Of a DNA stretch of 64,000 nt, positions 54,767 to 64,000 are shown piece by piece. The notes below the pieces were generated by a model. It did not search any database and was not told the origin of the DNA. It saw only the letters and a list, made by a program, of their open reading frames with translations. The stretch is from Branchiostoma floridae (taxonomy: Eukaryota > Chordata > Leptocardii > Amphioxiformes > Branchiostomatidae). Each line of letters starts with the position of its first letter. Within the stretch, counting starts at the first letter, position 1. The DNA lies in assembly GCF_000003815.2 (NCBI RefSeq), contig NC_049993.1:9019135-9083134 (forward strand), in the 5' to 3' direction. Both the position numbers and the translations under genes were made by a program.

Positions 54767-55876
54767 CTACCCATTGTCTTTGTTTCTCCTCTGATCGTTG
54801 TGGCGACCGTCGTCTTTGTACAGTTTGTCCGGCTTCGACTTGTCAGGCGGAGTCAGAACATTCTTTCTCTTCCTAGTTGACCTTGATGTCCCAGGTTGAC
54901 GCCGTTGACCTTGATCTCTAGTGTCCTCAGTGCTGGTGGGCGCTGGGCGCGTTGAACGTGTAAGTCTTCTCTGATTGGTTCCACCAGAGAGACCGGCTTG
55001 TTCCTGATGTGGGGGGTTTGCAATTGACTCTGTCTCACACCGAGTGTTCTCTGCGCCATCACTGTCCCCTGTAACTAGACTCTCGGCTGTCTCATCGGGA
55101 TCACCAGAAGCCCAGTCTGTCCAGTCTTGATCTTCTCCACTATTTTTGTTATTAACGACTGCTTTTGAAGCACTAGTCGATCGAGAGTTGGACGCCTCCC
55201 GGGCAGCTCTGAGTCCTTGCTGAACTTTCTGCTCAACATCTCTTCTTTCTCTTGATTGATTGCTTCTTTCGGCCCTGCACCACTTTTTTGTGTGACCTTT
55301 TTTTCCGCAGTTGTGGCAAGTGATGCGATGAGGGCATTCGTGGAATGCATGGTCCTCTGACTTGCAAGATTTGCAGTTGATATGCTGGCCATCGTGGAAA
55401 ACTGTCACTTCAATGTCAATCAGAGAACCTGTATCCGTAGGGTCAGGTATGCTGTAGGTACCGTACCGCTGGAATGGGTTGGTGATCTTCGACGCATAAC
55501 AGAATCTGTGGCCCGAGTACAGGTGCTGAAAGGGGGAGTCCGCATTCCTGTTCTTCTTCTGATGTCTCAGGACTTCTGTCGTCCTTTCAGCTCTCGAGTC
55601 CACCCATTGTGCAACCTCATCATCCGATACACTATGCGGAATACCATGGATAGAAATCCTGATTTCGGTTTTCCTTAAACCCGTTTTCTGGAAATCCAGG
55701 ATTCCGTAGGATTTTGAACCGACAACCACTCGACCTACGCTGATTGCTTTCGCCTTAGCATCCAGGCATGTAAAATTAATTACCCAGGTGCGCTTCTGGC
55801 TCAGGTACTGTGCGCCTAGGATTTCTCCTGTTACTGTTATACCGTGTTTGTTTGCGAACGCTCTTAAAAAATTCAT
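54767..55876 (-). CDS. LINE ORF1: nucleic-acid-binding protein with two CCHC knuckles
   Basis: 369 aa. The N-terminal half resembles the RRM-like fold of Tx1/L1 ORF1 proteins (GAQYLSQKRTWVINF, then IRISIHGIPHSVSDDEV). Two zinc knuckles follow: CKSCKSEDHAFHEC (168-181) and CHNCGKKGHTKKWC (187-200). The rest is a long disordered tail rich in Arg, Ser, Thr and Gln, ending RRNKDNG. It would bind the element's RNA. If the 15-bp repeat at 55824 is a target duplication, the first 17 or so residues come from flanking DNA and the true N-terminus is missing. Confidence 0.88.
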   Translation of the reverse strand: MNFLRAFANKHGITVTGEILGAQYLSQKRTWVINFTCLDAKAKAISVGRVVVGSKSYGILDFQKTGLRKTEIRISIHGIPHSVSDDEVAQWVDSRAERTTEVLRHQKKNRNADSPFQHLYSGHRFCYASKITNPFQRYGTYSIPDPTDTGSLIDIEVTVFHDGQHINCKSCKSEDHAFHECPHRITCHNCGKKGHTKKWCRAERSNQSRERRDVEQKVQQGLRAAREASNSRSTSASKAVVNNKNSGEDQDWTDWASGDPDETAESLVTGDSDGAENTRCETESIANPPHQEQAGLSGGTNQRRLTRSTRPAPTSTEDTRDQGQRRQPGTSRSTRKRKNVLTPPDKSKPDKLYKDDGRHNDQRRNKDNG

Positions 55877-56035
55877 TGCCAGACGGCGATTACACAGTAA
55901 AGTATGCCTCTGGCATCAAACAAGTTGTCGCGGATCTCACCAACCGTTAGAACAGTAGAGAAAGAGGATTAGATCGGATCATGCTTCTGGGTCTTTTTCC
56001 GTGTGTTCACTTGATGTCCTTGTTGAAATCATCCC

Positions 56036-56190
56036 GTTTTGATGTTTACAACTAAACACATCTGCTTGGAGAATACTATTTGTAACTTTAGGCGGACCTT
56101 GTATACGCACTACCCAGTACATATACGCCGCTGCTCACACGTGGCTGTTTCTGACCTATCAGACCCTATAGCTCTGTTTTCTTTACAAAG
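56036..56190 (+). repeat. Direct repeat, copy 2, right of the LINE
   Basis: Partner of 50689-50832. It starts GTTTTGATGTTTACAACT and ends CTATAGCTCTGTTTTC. Two such copies about 5.3 kb apart point to an older local duplication or two insertions of a short repeat. Confidence 0.8.
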
Positions 56191-57054
56191 TCAAGTCAAA
56201 GTTTCAAAGTTCGCATTGGCTTCTATTGTTCTGTGTGGAGGAAGCAAACTCAAGACACTCGGTGGCTACCATATACAGAACTTGGGTCGCCTAACCCTTT
56301 CACGTAAACAACGGCTCAACCGATATACCGGTAGGTTTTATGATTTTGATGTTGTTGTGCATAAAGATGTTGGCTAGTATTCAAGATGTAGACTATAGCT
56401 ATGGACGGTTAGGTCACAGAACTCACTCATAGCAAGAAAATGATTTTCGACCTTTCCGAGTTTGTTTTGTCACAAGTCTTCAGCGACTTTGAAAGACTAG
56501 CTAGTAGGCAACCACTCCGACCAATTCCCAACCATAGTTAGGCGATGTATAGAGTCTATAGACCATGGTCGGCTATGTGTGACAGCGGCTTAATATCTCT
56601 TTCGGTCGTGTAGCCATGCAAAAATGATGGTTGAAGCATTTTAGCGTTGTAAATTCTTGATTTCCTATGGATTTATGTTGATGAGAATATAGTATACTTG
56701 ATAACAAGTATAGATATAGATTCCAACACGGTGTATTCCGTACCACCGAGGTACCAGCCCGACCGCGGGAAGGATCGCCCGAAGGCCGGCGGGTGATCCG
56801 ACCCGCGGGTAAGGCTGGGACCGCTCGAAATGGTTCGATTCACTCGAAGAAAGCCTGTGTGATACAAACTTCGAACCTGTGTGATACGGAAAGTTATCAC
56901 ACGGTCCGGAACACCCGTATCGAACGTTTTCGCGTCACAGGTATGACATAAGAAGGGATATTGCCTGTGAAGTTCTTTCTGTACCGTTGTTATGACGTAT
57001 TGATACTGTGTTAGGACTCTTGATCCGAAACAATTTCATACGTGTAGGTGAAAG
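56191..57054. other. Spacer upstream of the secreted-peptide gene
   Basis: No gene seen. 56720-56940 is GC-rich, with CCGACCCGCGGG-type palindromic words and repeated TGTGTGATAC near 56850-56885, possibly a short transposon remnant or a CpG-rich regulatory block. The peptide promoter should lie in the last few hundred bases, but no TATA box is clear. Confidence 0.4.
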
Positions 57055-57868
57055 ATGAAAGGACACATGAAAGCCCTGCTCCTGTTAATCGTGTTGGTTG
57101 CCATGGTGCCTGACGGTGCTGTTGGACGCTGCCCGCCACACTGCGGGTACCCTTGCCCGCCATTCTGCGGCTTTAAACCGGCTGCTCCAGAGCGCAAACC
57201 GCGAGACCTGCCAGCAGGTACGAGTGCCACGACATATGGCATGACATAGCTATAGAAATGTTACCGATAGAGAAAAGCATAGATTCGCACAGTAAAAGGA
57301 TTTTTAGCCTGTGGTAACTTAATATTTAGATTTGCCCTGTAATTTTGCATACATAGTCGTTTCTTCGTAGCAACGGCACAGTGGTCTGCCTCTCTGACGC
57401 TCAGCCGAATCGCGCAATTCATGTGGCTCCTGAGGTATGAGTTTGACTTTGACCGCTTGACAGTCAACGTCTGCTTATTGCTTGTTTATGTATTTGTTCT
57501 TTGGAGGGCTGGTGCATTGATTTATCCCTAAATGTTGAACATCTAGCATAATGTAAAGAACCAAACACACGTATCTATCAGGGGTGACCCGGTATACTGA
57601 TAACTATCACGTGCACATTTTGTATCATTTTGTATAAGGCACATTGAGGAGTGTCCATACCACCTCTGTCATCAATGGTCAATTTTCTGTCAAAATAGCA
57701 TATACTCATTTGACAGTAAGGGGAGGCGGTACTTGTAAACCGAATCCTGTAAAATGATGTGTATCTGTCATTTTTTTATCGCGCTTTCTTTTGTTTGCAG
57801 ATGGAGCCTCGACCGAGATTGTGCATGAGGCAAACGAAAACGAGGCCCCACACCATCCTCTTATCTGA
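57055..57868 (+). CDS. Small secreted Cys/Pro-rich peptide precursor, two exons
   Basis: Exons 57055-57217 and 57801-57868, joined in phase 1 with GCAG|GTACGA and TTTGCAG|ATGG, encode 76 aa. MKGHMKALLLLIVLVAMVPD plus GAVG is a signal peptide with a good cleavage site. The mature part begins RCPPHCGYPCPPFCGFKP, a doubled CPPxCG motif with four cysteines, then APERKPRDLPA. Exon 2 adds the acidic tail GASTEIVHEANENEAPHHPL and ends in Ile. I do not recognise a family. Size, signal peptide and compact cysteines fit a host-defence peptide, a venom-like mini-protein or a signalling peptide, but no function can be assigned. RK and KP-R sites could allow processing. Confidence 0.55.
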
Positions 57869-58352
57869 CCATGACGTGGATACAGCACATACAGCAGCAT
57901 TTATACGTACTGCAGAGATTGTACACAATAGCACTTATCCCTTTCGTCTGTCACACAGCAGGGCAACCGATCGGTCGACGAATCTTCGAGCTTGAAATTA
58001 AGATTTTCGGCAGTAATGCGCCCGAAGATCACGCAACTTTTAAGAGAGACTGTGAATAATAGGAAAAAAGTAAGCTATTGCTAGACTGTCGACTTAAATG
58101 TCGGGCGCCGTCTGGCGATTTAACTCCGAAGCGCGTCGACTGTGTAACAGCTACGCATGCTTTAGGACATCTATTTCAACCATTTTGCCTAACTGTTTCA
58201 GTATCATGAGTATTTTATACCCAAGTTGAATACCATTGTTTGTTCGCTTGTAAATCTAGGACCTTGATTTTCAAATAGGTAACCATTCATATCTACTCAT
58301 TAATTAAAATAAAAACAAGACTGCTTATACAAAATGTATTTATTGACATTAT
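57869..58352. other. Spacer 3' of the peptide gene
   Basis: No gene seen. Words such as CCGATCGGTCGACGAATCTTCG and CGCCCGAAGATC (57967-58030) resemble ends of the short palindromic elements elsewhere in the window. Confidence 0.35.
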
Positions 58353-61300
58353 TACCTCCATGAAATGTCATAGAATGGAGGTTATATTTTCTGTTATGTG
58401 TCTCTGTCTGTGTAGATGATTACTCAAGAACGGCTGGATGGATTGGTTTCATACTTGTTGTGTTGGTGGGCTGTGATGAAAGCTCGAATCGATGAGATCT
58501 TGGGAGCCGTATCTGTCGTTATAATCGATGTAATAATATCAGAAATCACCCCTATATTTGAGATATATTGGTACAGGCATCGTGCTGTACTGTATGTGTT
58601 TGTTAATGGGCTTAGCTGCAAGCAGATAGTGAGGTGACAGCTGTTTGGGGAACCCCCAGTAGTTTTATTTATGTCTGCTTAGGACTGTTTGAAATATTTG
58701 TAACAGTTGGCACAGTAGTTACCTCCATGAAATGTCATGGAGTTTATATTTTCTGTTATGTGTCTCTGTCTGTGTACAAGATTACTCAAGAACGGCTGGA
58801 TGGATTGGTTTCATACCTGTTGTGTTGGTGGGCTGTGATGAAAGCACGAATCGATGTGATTTGGGGCGCCGTATCTGTCGTTATAATTAGCTTCGCCAAG
58901 AAGCTTATGTTTTTGCCGACTTGGGTCTGTATGTAGGTCAACAGGATATAACTCGAGAAATTGTGGATGGAACTTTTTTATTTTTTGCAGGTGTGTAGCG
59001 GTTGTTTAAAGGCATGCCTAGTTCGAAAATGGGTTACCTGGCGTTTTCCTATGGTACATTAGCGAGCTTGGTATTTTTTTTTGGTGTTTTTTCGGGAGGC
59101 ATAAGTCAAATGTAGCTGGGCGATTTCCACGATATTTGGCAGGTCTGTAGCGGCTGTGGAAAGGATTGCCATGTGCGAGAATGGTTTAGCTACCTTTTAC
59201 CTATGGTGCTGTAGCTGGCTTTGTATGTAAGTGCGTTTGTCTGTAAGCAAGATAACTCGAGATGTTCTTGATGGATGTTAATGATATTTGGTTGATAGGT
59301 AGGGGACACAGAAAGGAAGGTCAAGTTCGATAATGGGCCTCCTGGCAAATTGTTTTGGTACTGCAAGTGAGCATCAAAGTTTGCGCCTAAATTTTCCAGA
59401 AGTGCCAGGTTCGTGATTTTTTACTGGTGGATAGCTGTTGGTACTAGGAGTCAATGGTCTAATTTTGGGCCCCCTAGCAGCTTGTTTGGAATTGCAGTGG
59501 GTGTTATATTTCGTAACTTTTTAGATGGATAACTCCTGAGGGGATTGATGGATATTTTTTGTTTTTGGTAGGTAGGTACTTTGGATGATTATCAACATAA
59601 TGAGATGCAAATTATATAAATCACTCTGTATTTAATATAATTACTTAGGGAAACTTCTATAACGGTTGAAAAATACTTGTGACGGAGTCACCTGAAAGGA
59701 CTTGAATCGACCCATAGATGTCTAAAAATAGAGAAGAAGTATGTCAAAGGAGCCAGTGGAAGCAGGGGCTCCCTGATAAACAGACGTTGTCTTGGAAGCA
59801 TGAAATTCTGATTGACCAGGGATGTTACTAGGTCATCCGTGTACTATTCCGCCAGGATGGAGTCTGGTAGAGACTACTGGCTGAAAAATGCCTATAAATG
59901 GTCATGGTTCATGTTAGCAAAATACAAAGCCTGACCGTGTCCAACACGTATCTATAAAATTAAGCAATTAAATAGCTTGCTGAATTGATGTCAATACGAC
60001 GGCACACAGCAAAGGATTCATAGCAGTTGAAATATAACATATCTATATACAAGTGTTGCTTATATCTATATACAGATCAACAATAAAAGCAACACTATAT
60101 CATGGGAACGGTAAAAATGTAGTAGAGGGAACTTGACGAATATCACTTGATATAAAGATGTAGAGCTAATATCTACGAGACACTTCAGGTGTATTTTCTT
60201 ATGATGGACTGCAAGGAAACTTGGTGTTCCATGTGCCAGTAACACTACATGGGTCTAAACAAACGAATAAGTACTATGTAAAGTCAGTAATATAACATAA
60301 TTGAACAATGACGGCTTGTAACACATAGTACTTACATCTGTGAACTAGGTTAAAACAACAAGTGACCAAGTGCTGGGACAAGACAAACCCAACATGTTGA
60401 AGAACAGCACTTAGGTCAAAAGGGTCACCGTCAATTATCCACGCATTCCTCAACTCTTAACAGAGATGTCATGTTGTAAGGGAAAGGTCGGCTAGAAAGA
60501 ACTGACATCATTGCGAGAAATACAAATCGCCAAAGGTGACAGGCGGCTGTCATCGGACAGTCGCAGAAATCATAACCTTGGACTCTGTAAAATACCTCTG
60601 ACTTAACTCGCGACTGCAAAACTTTACTTTCTATTTTCATGAGATTGAAACAAACGTTCACCAAGGCGGGGGTCGTAGCAATCCTTACATATGGCCCTTA
60701 GATGACCCTTGGTGAGTTAAAAAGTTCCGTAAATTGGAAGGAACAACTGTTACAGTAGCCGGGGTTTGGTGAGTGACGAATGCAATTATCGGCGTGACTT
60801 CCTGTGGTTTCCAGGTTTCCAAGACCTACCCACATACCAAATATCACTTCAATCCATTCAGCCGGTCTTCAATTTGCTGGTTTCTACATACATACATACA
60901 TACATACATACATACATACAAACGCTACCCAAAACATAACCAGCTCTCCGAAAGTAATTATGACAACACAAAATAGAACAGTAACCTCATACCTGTACAA
61001 ATTGTTCTGATTATGCAAAGACATTCATTCACATCGCCAAAACATTTGCTGCATTATGTACACCGACAGAATAGACTAATCTACTCACAATGTTCATAAT
61101 CCAACCAACCACTACATGATGTGACTAGATAACATATGGACTTATACACATTAATCATTCAAAAAGAACTATCTTCCATAGAAATTGTTTATTTGGCGAA
61201 GATATGTGTTCGAGGAACTCTAGTTGATGTAATAATATCAGAAATCCCCCCTATATCTGCGATATATTGGAACAGGCATCGTGCTTTAAGTGTTTGTTAA

Positions 61301-62163
61301 TGGGCTTAGCTGCAAGCAGATAGTGAGGTGATTTGTATGACAGCTGTTTGGGGAACCCCGAGTTTTTTGAATATGATAATTAGATTTATTTATGTCTGCT
61401 TAGGATATCATGGAGATGTGAAGCGTAAGTATAATTGTAAGAAGTTGAGGTACATTTAACGGTAATGCTTAAAAGGTATGGATGTCTCACATACTGTACT
61501 GCTGATTTGAGTGACATGGTGATTAAAATGCCATTAGGTCCTCTCATCTTAGATGGGTTGGGTGTCAGAAGTTTTATGGGTGATACAGATGTTCTGATTT
61601 CGTTACGATAAGGGACAGTTGTTAGTTGTCTCTTTCGTAGCCAATGGTACTTGTTTTTTAGCAGACGGGGTTGGCGCCAAGTATTCATCTTACAGTTGAT
61701 GTAGGGCTATCAGAGGAAAGTGTGCATCTCATTTTTGTACCGTGTGAACAGCTGATGTTATGACATATTGGTGGAAAATCAAATCACCATCTGACTAAAG
61801 TTGGCCACATCCCTTCTTCTTTCTGAGTTTCCCAACTTCCTCCCACCACACCGCTCTGAGGCACATAGTCGAACCTCAATAATGCTGACAACCTTAGACA
61901 GTTTAAATGCCAAACATCAAGCTTAAGGAACACCACGCTACCATATGCCGTCGACCTCTTAAACGCACATTACACAATTAAGTGTCACATTTTAATAATT
62001 ACTAATCAGATGGACATCCTCTGTGTCATTAAATAAATACACCACTACTTTCCCATAACATTTATAACCATTACTCTCAAATACAACCGACTATAAACAT
62101 ACATACCATCCACAAAAAAGCAATAAATATTTCATGGAGGTATGAGGTCCCCGAACTCTAGTT
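58353..62163. mobile_element. Compound of ACCTCCATGAAA-type repeat elements
   Basis: Left-end copies lie at about 58356 and 58717 (each ACCTCCATGAAATGTCAT), each followed by the same CAAGAACGGCTGGATGGATT and GTTGTGTTGGTGGGCTGTGA words. The matching right end, TTTCATGGAGGT with ACTCTAGTT, is at 62132-62163. A partial right end is at 61205. The segment is thus at least two copies, one nested or truncated, of the family at 45403-46462. A hAT-like end (GGAGTCTGGTAGAGACTA) sits at about 59859-59876. No transposase or gene is visible. Confidence 0.55.
60885..60920 (+). repeat. (CATA)n microsatellite
   Basis: Nine tandem CATA units within the repeat-rich block. Confidence 0.9.
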
Positions 62164-64000
62164 CTAACACTGTTTCTTTCTCTAGATTGCAGCTTCTTGC
62201 TGCGACTGCTGGGGTGGTGAGACATCGCCAGTGCTACTTACCTGAGAGATCTTCTGCTTACAGCCATACATTCTGATTTACTAGATGGACGCTGGTGCTT
62301 GTGTGGTTGCCAGGTGATCAACTTGAAAGCTACCCAAATCTCACTTATAGTGAACGCCCACATTAAATGAGCACCCAAAATAGCATCATCACGCCTTCAA
62401 TTAAACTCTGTGGTGGAATGATAATCCGGCTTTTAGATCGTATTGTGAAATGACCTGAGGCTATCATAGTTCCTGAATAGCAATTGGTCAATTAAACCAG
62501 GATGTGATATTTTTGATGTGTGGTAATGGTCATAACATTTTCCGTCTGCACTTCAACGTAACCAATCAGCGTCCACATCACACTAAACTGGTTGCACAAC
62601 ACAGTTTTTATCCGCGGTAAAGATTAGTGCGACTGAAATCTCCAATCTGTCTACCTTGATGTTGTATCATTACGGAAATTTGTACACTATTTGTAAGCTT
62701 TATAACGATATATAGTTGTAATGTAAAATCCTGCGAGGCTTTAATTGTGTGTTGGTGTGATAAGCCGGCTTTTAGAGCGTATTGCTAATTGACTAGAGGC
62801 TATGAATCGCTAGGGGACCTCATTGACTCATAAGAAGATCCAGATAACTGACATTCCGTGACTGTTAAAAATTGATCATAAATCGTCAACATGCAGGAAT
62901 GAAACTCCTTATTCCTGATTCGTGATATGTAGATAGTTGGGATGAGTTTCTACTAGCAGTGTGTAAATGGCACTAGACCGAACTGTCGCTTTTGCGGTTT
63001 GCTAGGAGCTTGTAAAACTATTATTTGTCTAAAGGTATTCTAAAAGATAGACGCTTAGCTTGAATGAAAACTTTATTTCTGAGTATGATGTACTCAGAGA
63101 AAAGGCTAATAATGTTATATACTAGTATACATATATACAGAGCTCCGAGCAGATGTTGAGGTGAAAGCTCGTAATGCTCTCTGAGTGACGGCCAGGCTTG
63201 TTTGACAGTATCTATCCCCATATAAACAAACGAACAGTCAAGTCTAAGGTTAAAGCTTTCAAAGGAAATCAGACAAGGTTCATATATATCCTTGAAATAC
63301 TCAATACGCACAATACATGATGTGTAAATGAATGTAGGTGGCGCTTCGACAGGCAAACATGGTGGATCATGGGTTCCTCGCGCGGTGCCGAAAAGTCATT
63401 CCTTTTTATTTGAACTGGTACCGTAAAGGTTATTCTATATGTGTCATGATACTTGGACATATCTTGGAATATCTTCACTGACTTGAAGTCTAAGTTAATG
63501 TAATTCTCACATCATAAAGGTACCCCACTGTATACCCCATGAGAGCCCAATCTGCAGTACCTCCCCCGGCCGCGTCCTGAAAAGTCGCTAAAGCGACCGC
63601 CAAATTACTAATTTTCCGTCTTTTCGGGAATGGGGAAATGGCGAAAGGCTCGGAAAGGGTTTTAATTTTTTACATTCATTTAACTTCGAATTCGATAATG
63701 TGACCTTTTAAAATCATAAATGGAAATATTTAAGACATTTCAGTCACAAAAAAACATGGGATAATAGATCACAAATGACAAGTAGCCTGGGAACCATCCG
63801 GAAAGTAGTTCGCTCCGGAGTTTATGATACATTAGATACAGTCACTTCTCGCTCTAACATTTATTATGCACTACATGTATATACAGTCGCTTCTCTGCTG
63901 AGTAGCAAAAGCGAGCATAGGAGCTATAAAACTACTACCCGGGTGATAATTACCAGGCTGGTACAAGTAGATAAATACGGCACTTCTTGTTCACTATTGT
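62164..64000. other. Right-hand 1.8 kb, no gene recognised
   Basis: AT-rich with small unsupported frames (for example minus 63021-63356). A diverged direct repeat of about 50 bp, containing CCGGCTTTTAGA-CGTATTG, occurs near 62425 and 62763. Nothing else stands out. Confidence 0.5.

Larger units (their letters stand above)
50903..55930 (-). mobile_element. Tx1/L1-like non-LTR retrotransposon
   Basis: It is read on the minus strand: ORF1 (55876-54767), a 28-bp gap, ORF2 (54738-51003, frameshifted), a short 3' UTR with AATAAA at 50971-50966, and a 22-base poly-A tail (T run 50916-50937). The 15-mer TCTCCTGTTACTGTT next to the tail (50903-50917) recurs at 55824-55838. This could be a target duplication, which would place the 5' end inside ORF1; otherwise the 5' UTR extends to about 55930. 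Near-intact frames suggest a recent insertion. The insertion lies about 580 bp past the AADAC-like polyA signal. Confidence 0.88.

Noticed and set aside
63021-63356. 111-aa minus-strand ORF
   Set aside because: No domain, no splice support and no clear regulatory context; insufficient to call a gene.

Overview
This is a vertebrate-like but compact deuterostome genome, most likely a cephalochordate (amphioxus, Branchiostoma). The genes are intron-rich with GT-AG introns. Three neighbours, SMIM15, NDUFAF2 and ERCC8, keep the order known from human chromosome 5q12. One receptor gene carries shuffled phase 1-1 extracellular modules. Introns and spacers hold many short non-autonomous DNA transposons and one LINE. 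Three 100-N scaffold gaps lie at 3659-3758, 27278-27377 and 38898-38997; all fall in introns. The species assignment is inferred from gene content.

Layout. (1) 314-19945, plus: a receptor tyrosine phosphatase of about 1604 aa in 33 coding exons, with two PAN/apple domains, EGF, Ig, five FN3, one membrane span and two PTP domains most like the PTPRA/PTPRE (R4) type. Intron 10 holds a 4.4 kb long-TIR element with Polinton-like ends and a nested hAT MITE. (2) 20665-25542, minus, convergent with it: a 351-aa protein of two tandem NADAR domains. (3) 27638-27865, plus: SMIM15. (4) 29638-30984, minus: NDUFAF2, head to head with (5) 31233-41547, plus: ERCC8/CSA. ERCC8 contains two tandem arrays that copy exon edges, including a 14-copy, 94-bp array that copies a splice acceptor and most of an exon. 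(6) 44553-45011, plus: an orphan single-pass membrane protein. (7) 47375-50209, plus: an AADAC/NCEH1-type serine hydrolase of 400 aa. (8) 50903-55.9 kb, minus: a Tx1/L1-like LINE with ORF1 and a frameshifted ORF2. (9) 57055-57868, plus: a two-exon, 76-aa secreted Cys/Pro-rich peptide precursor. (10) 58.3-64 kb: repeats, with no gene recognised.

The genes do not form one pathway. The strongest biological unit is the conserved SMIM15-NDUFAF2-ERCC8 block, with a probable shared NDUFAF2/ERCC8 promoter of 248 bp that contains two opposed CCAAT boxes. The oddest features are the ERCC8 exon arrays, the chimeric phosphatase ectodomain, the duplicated NADAR gene, and a 1.3 kb field of short hairpin repeats in ERCC8 intron 1. 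All exon models were built by hand from splice sites and reading frame; each full model keeps an open frame and has a length divisible by three.
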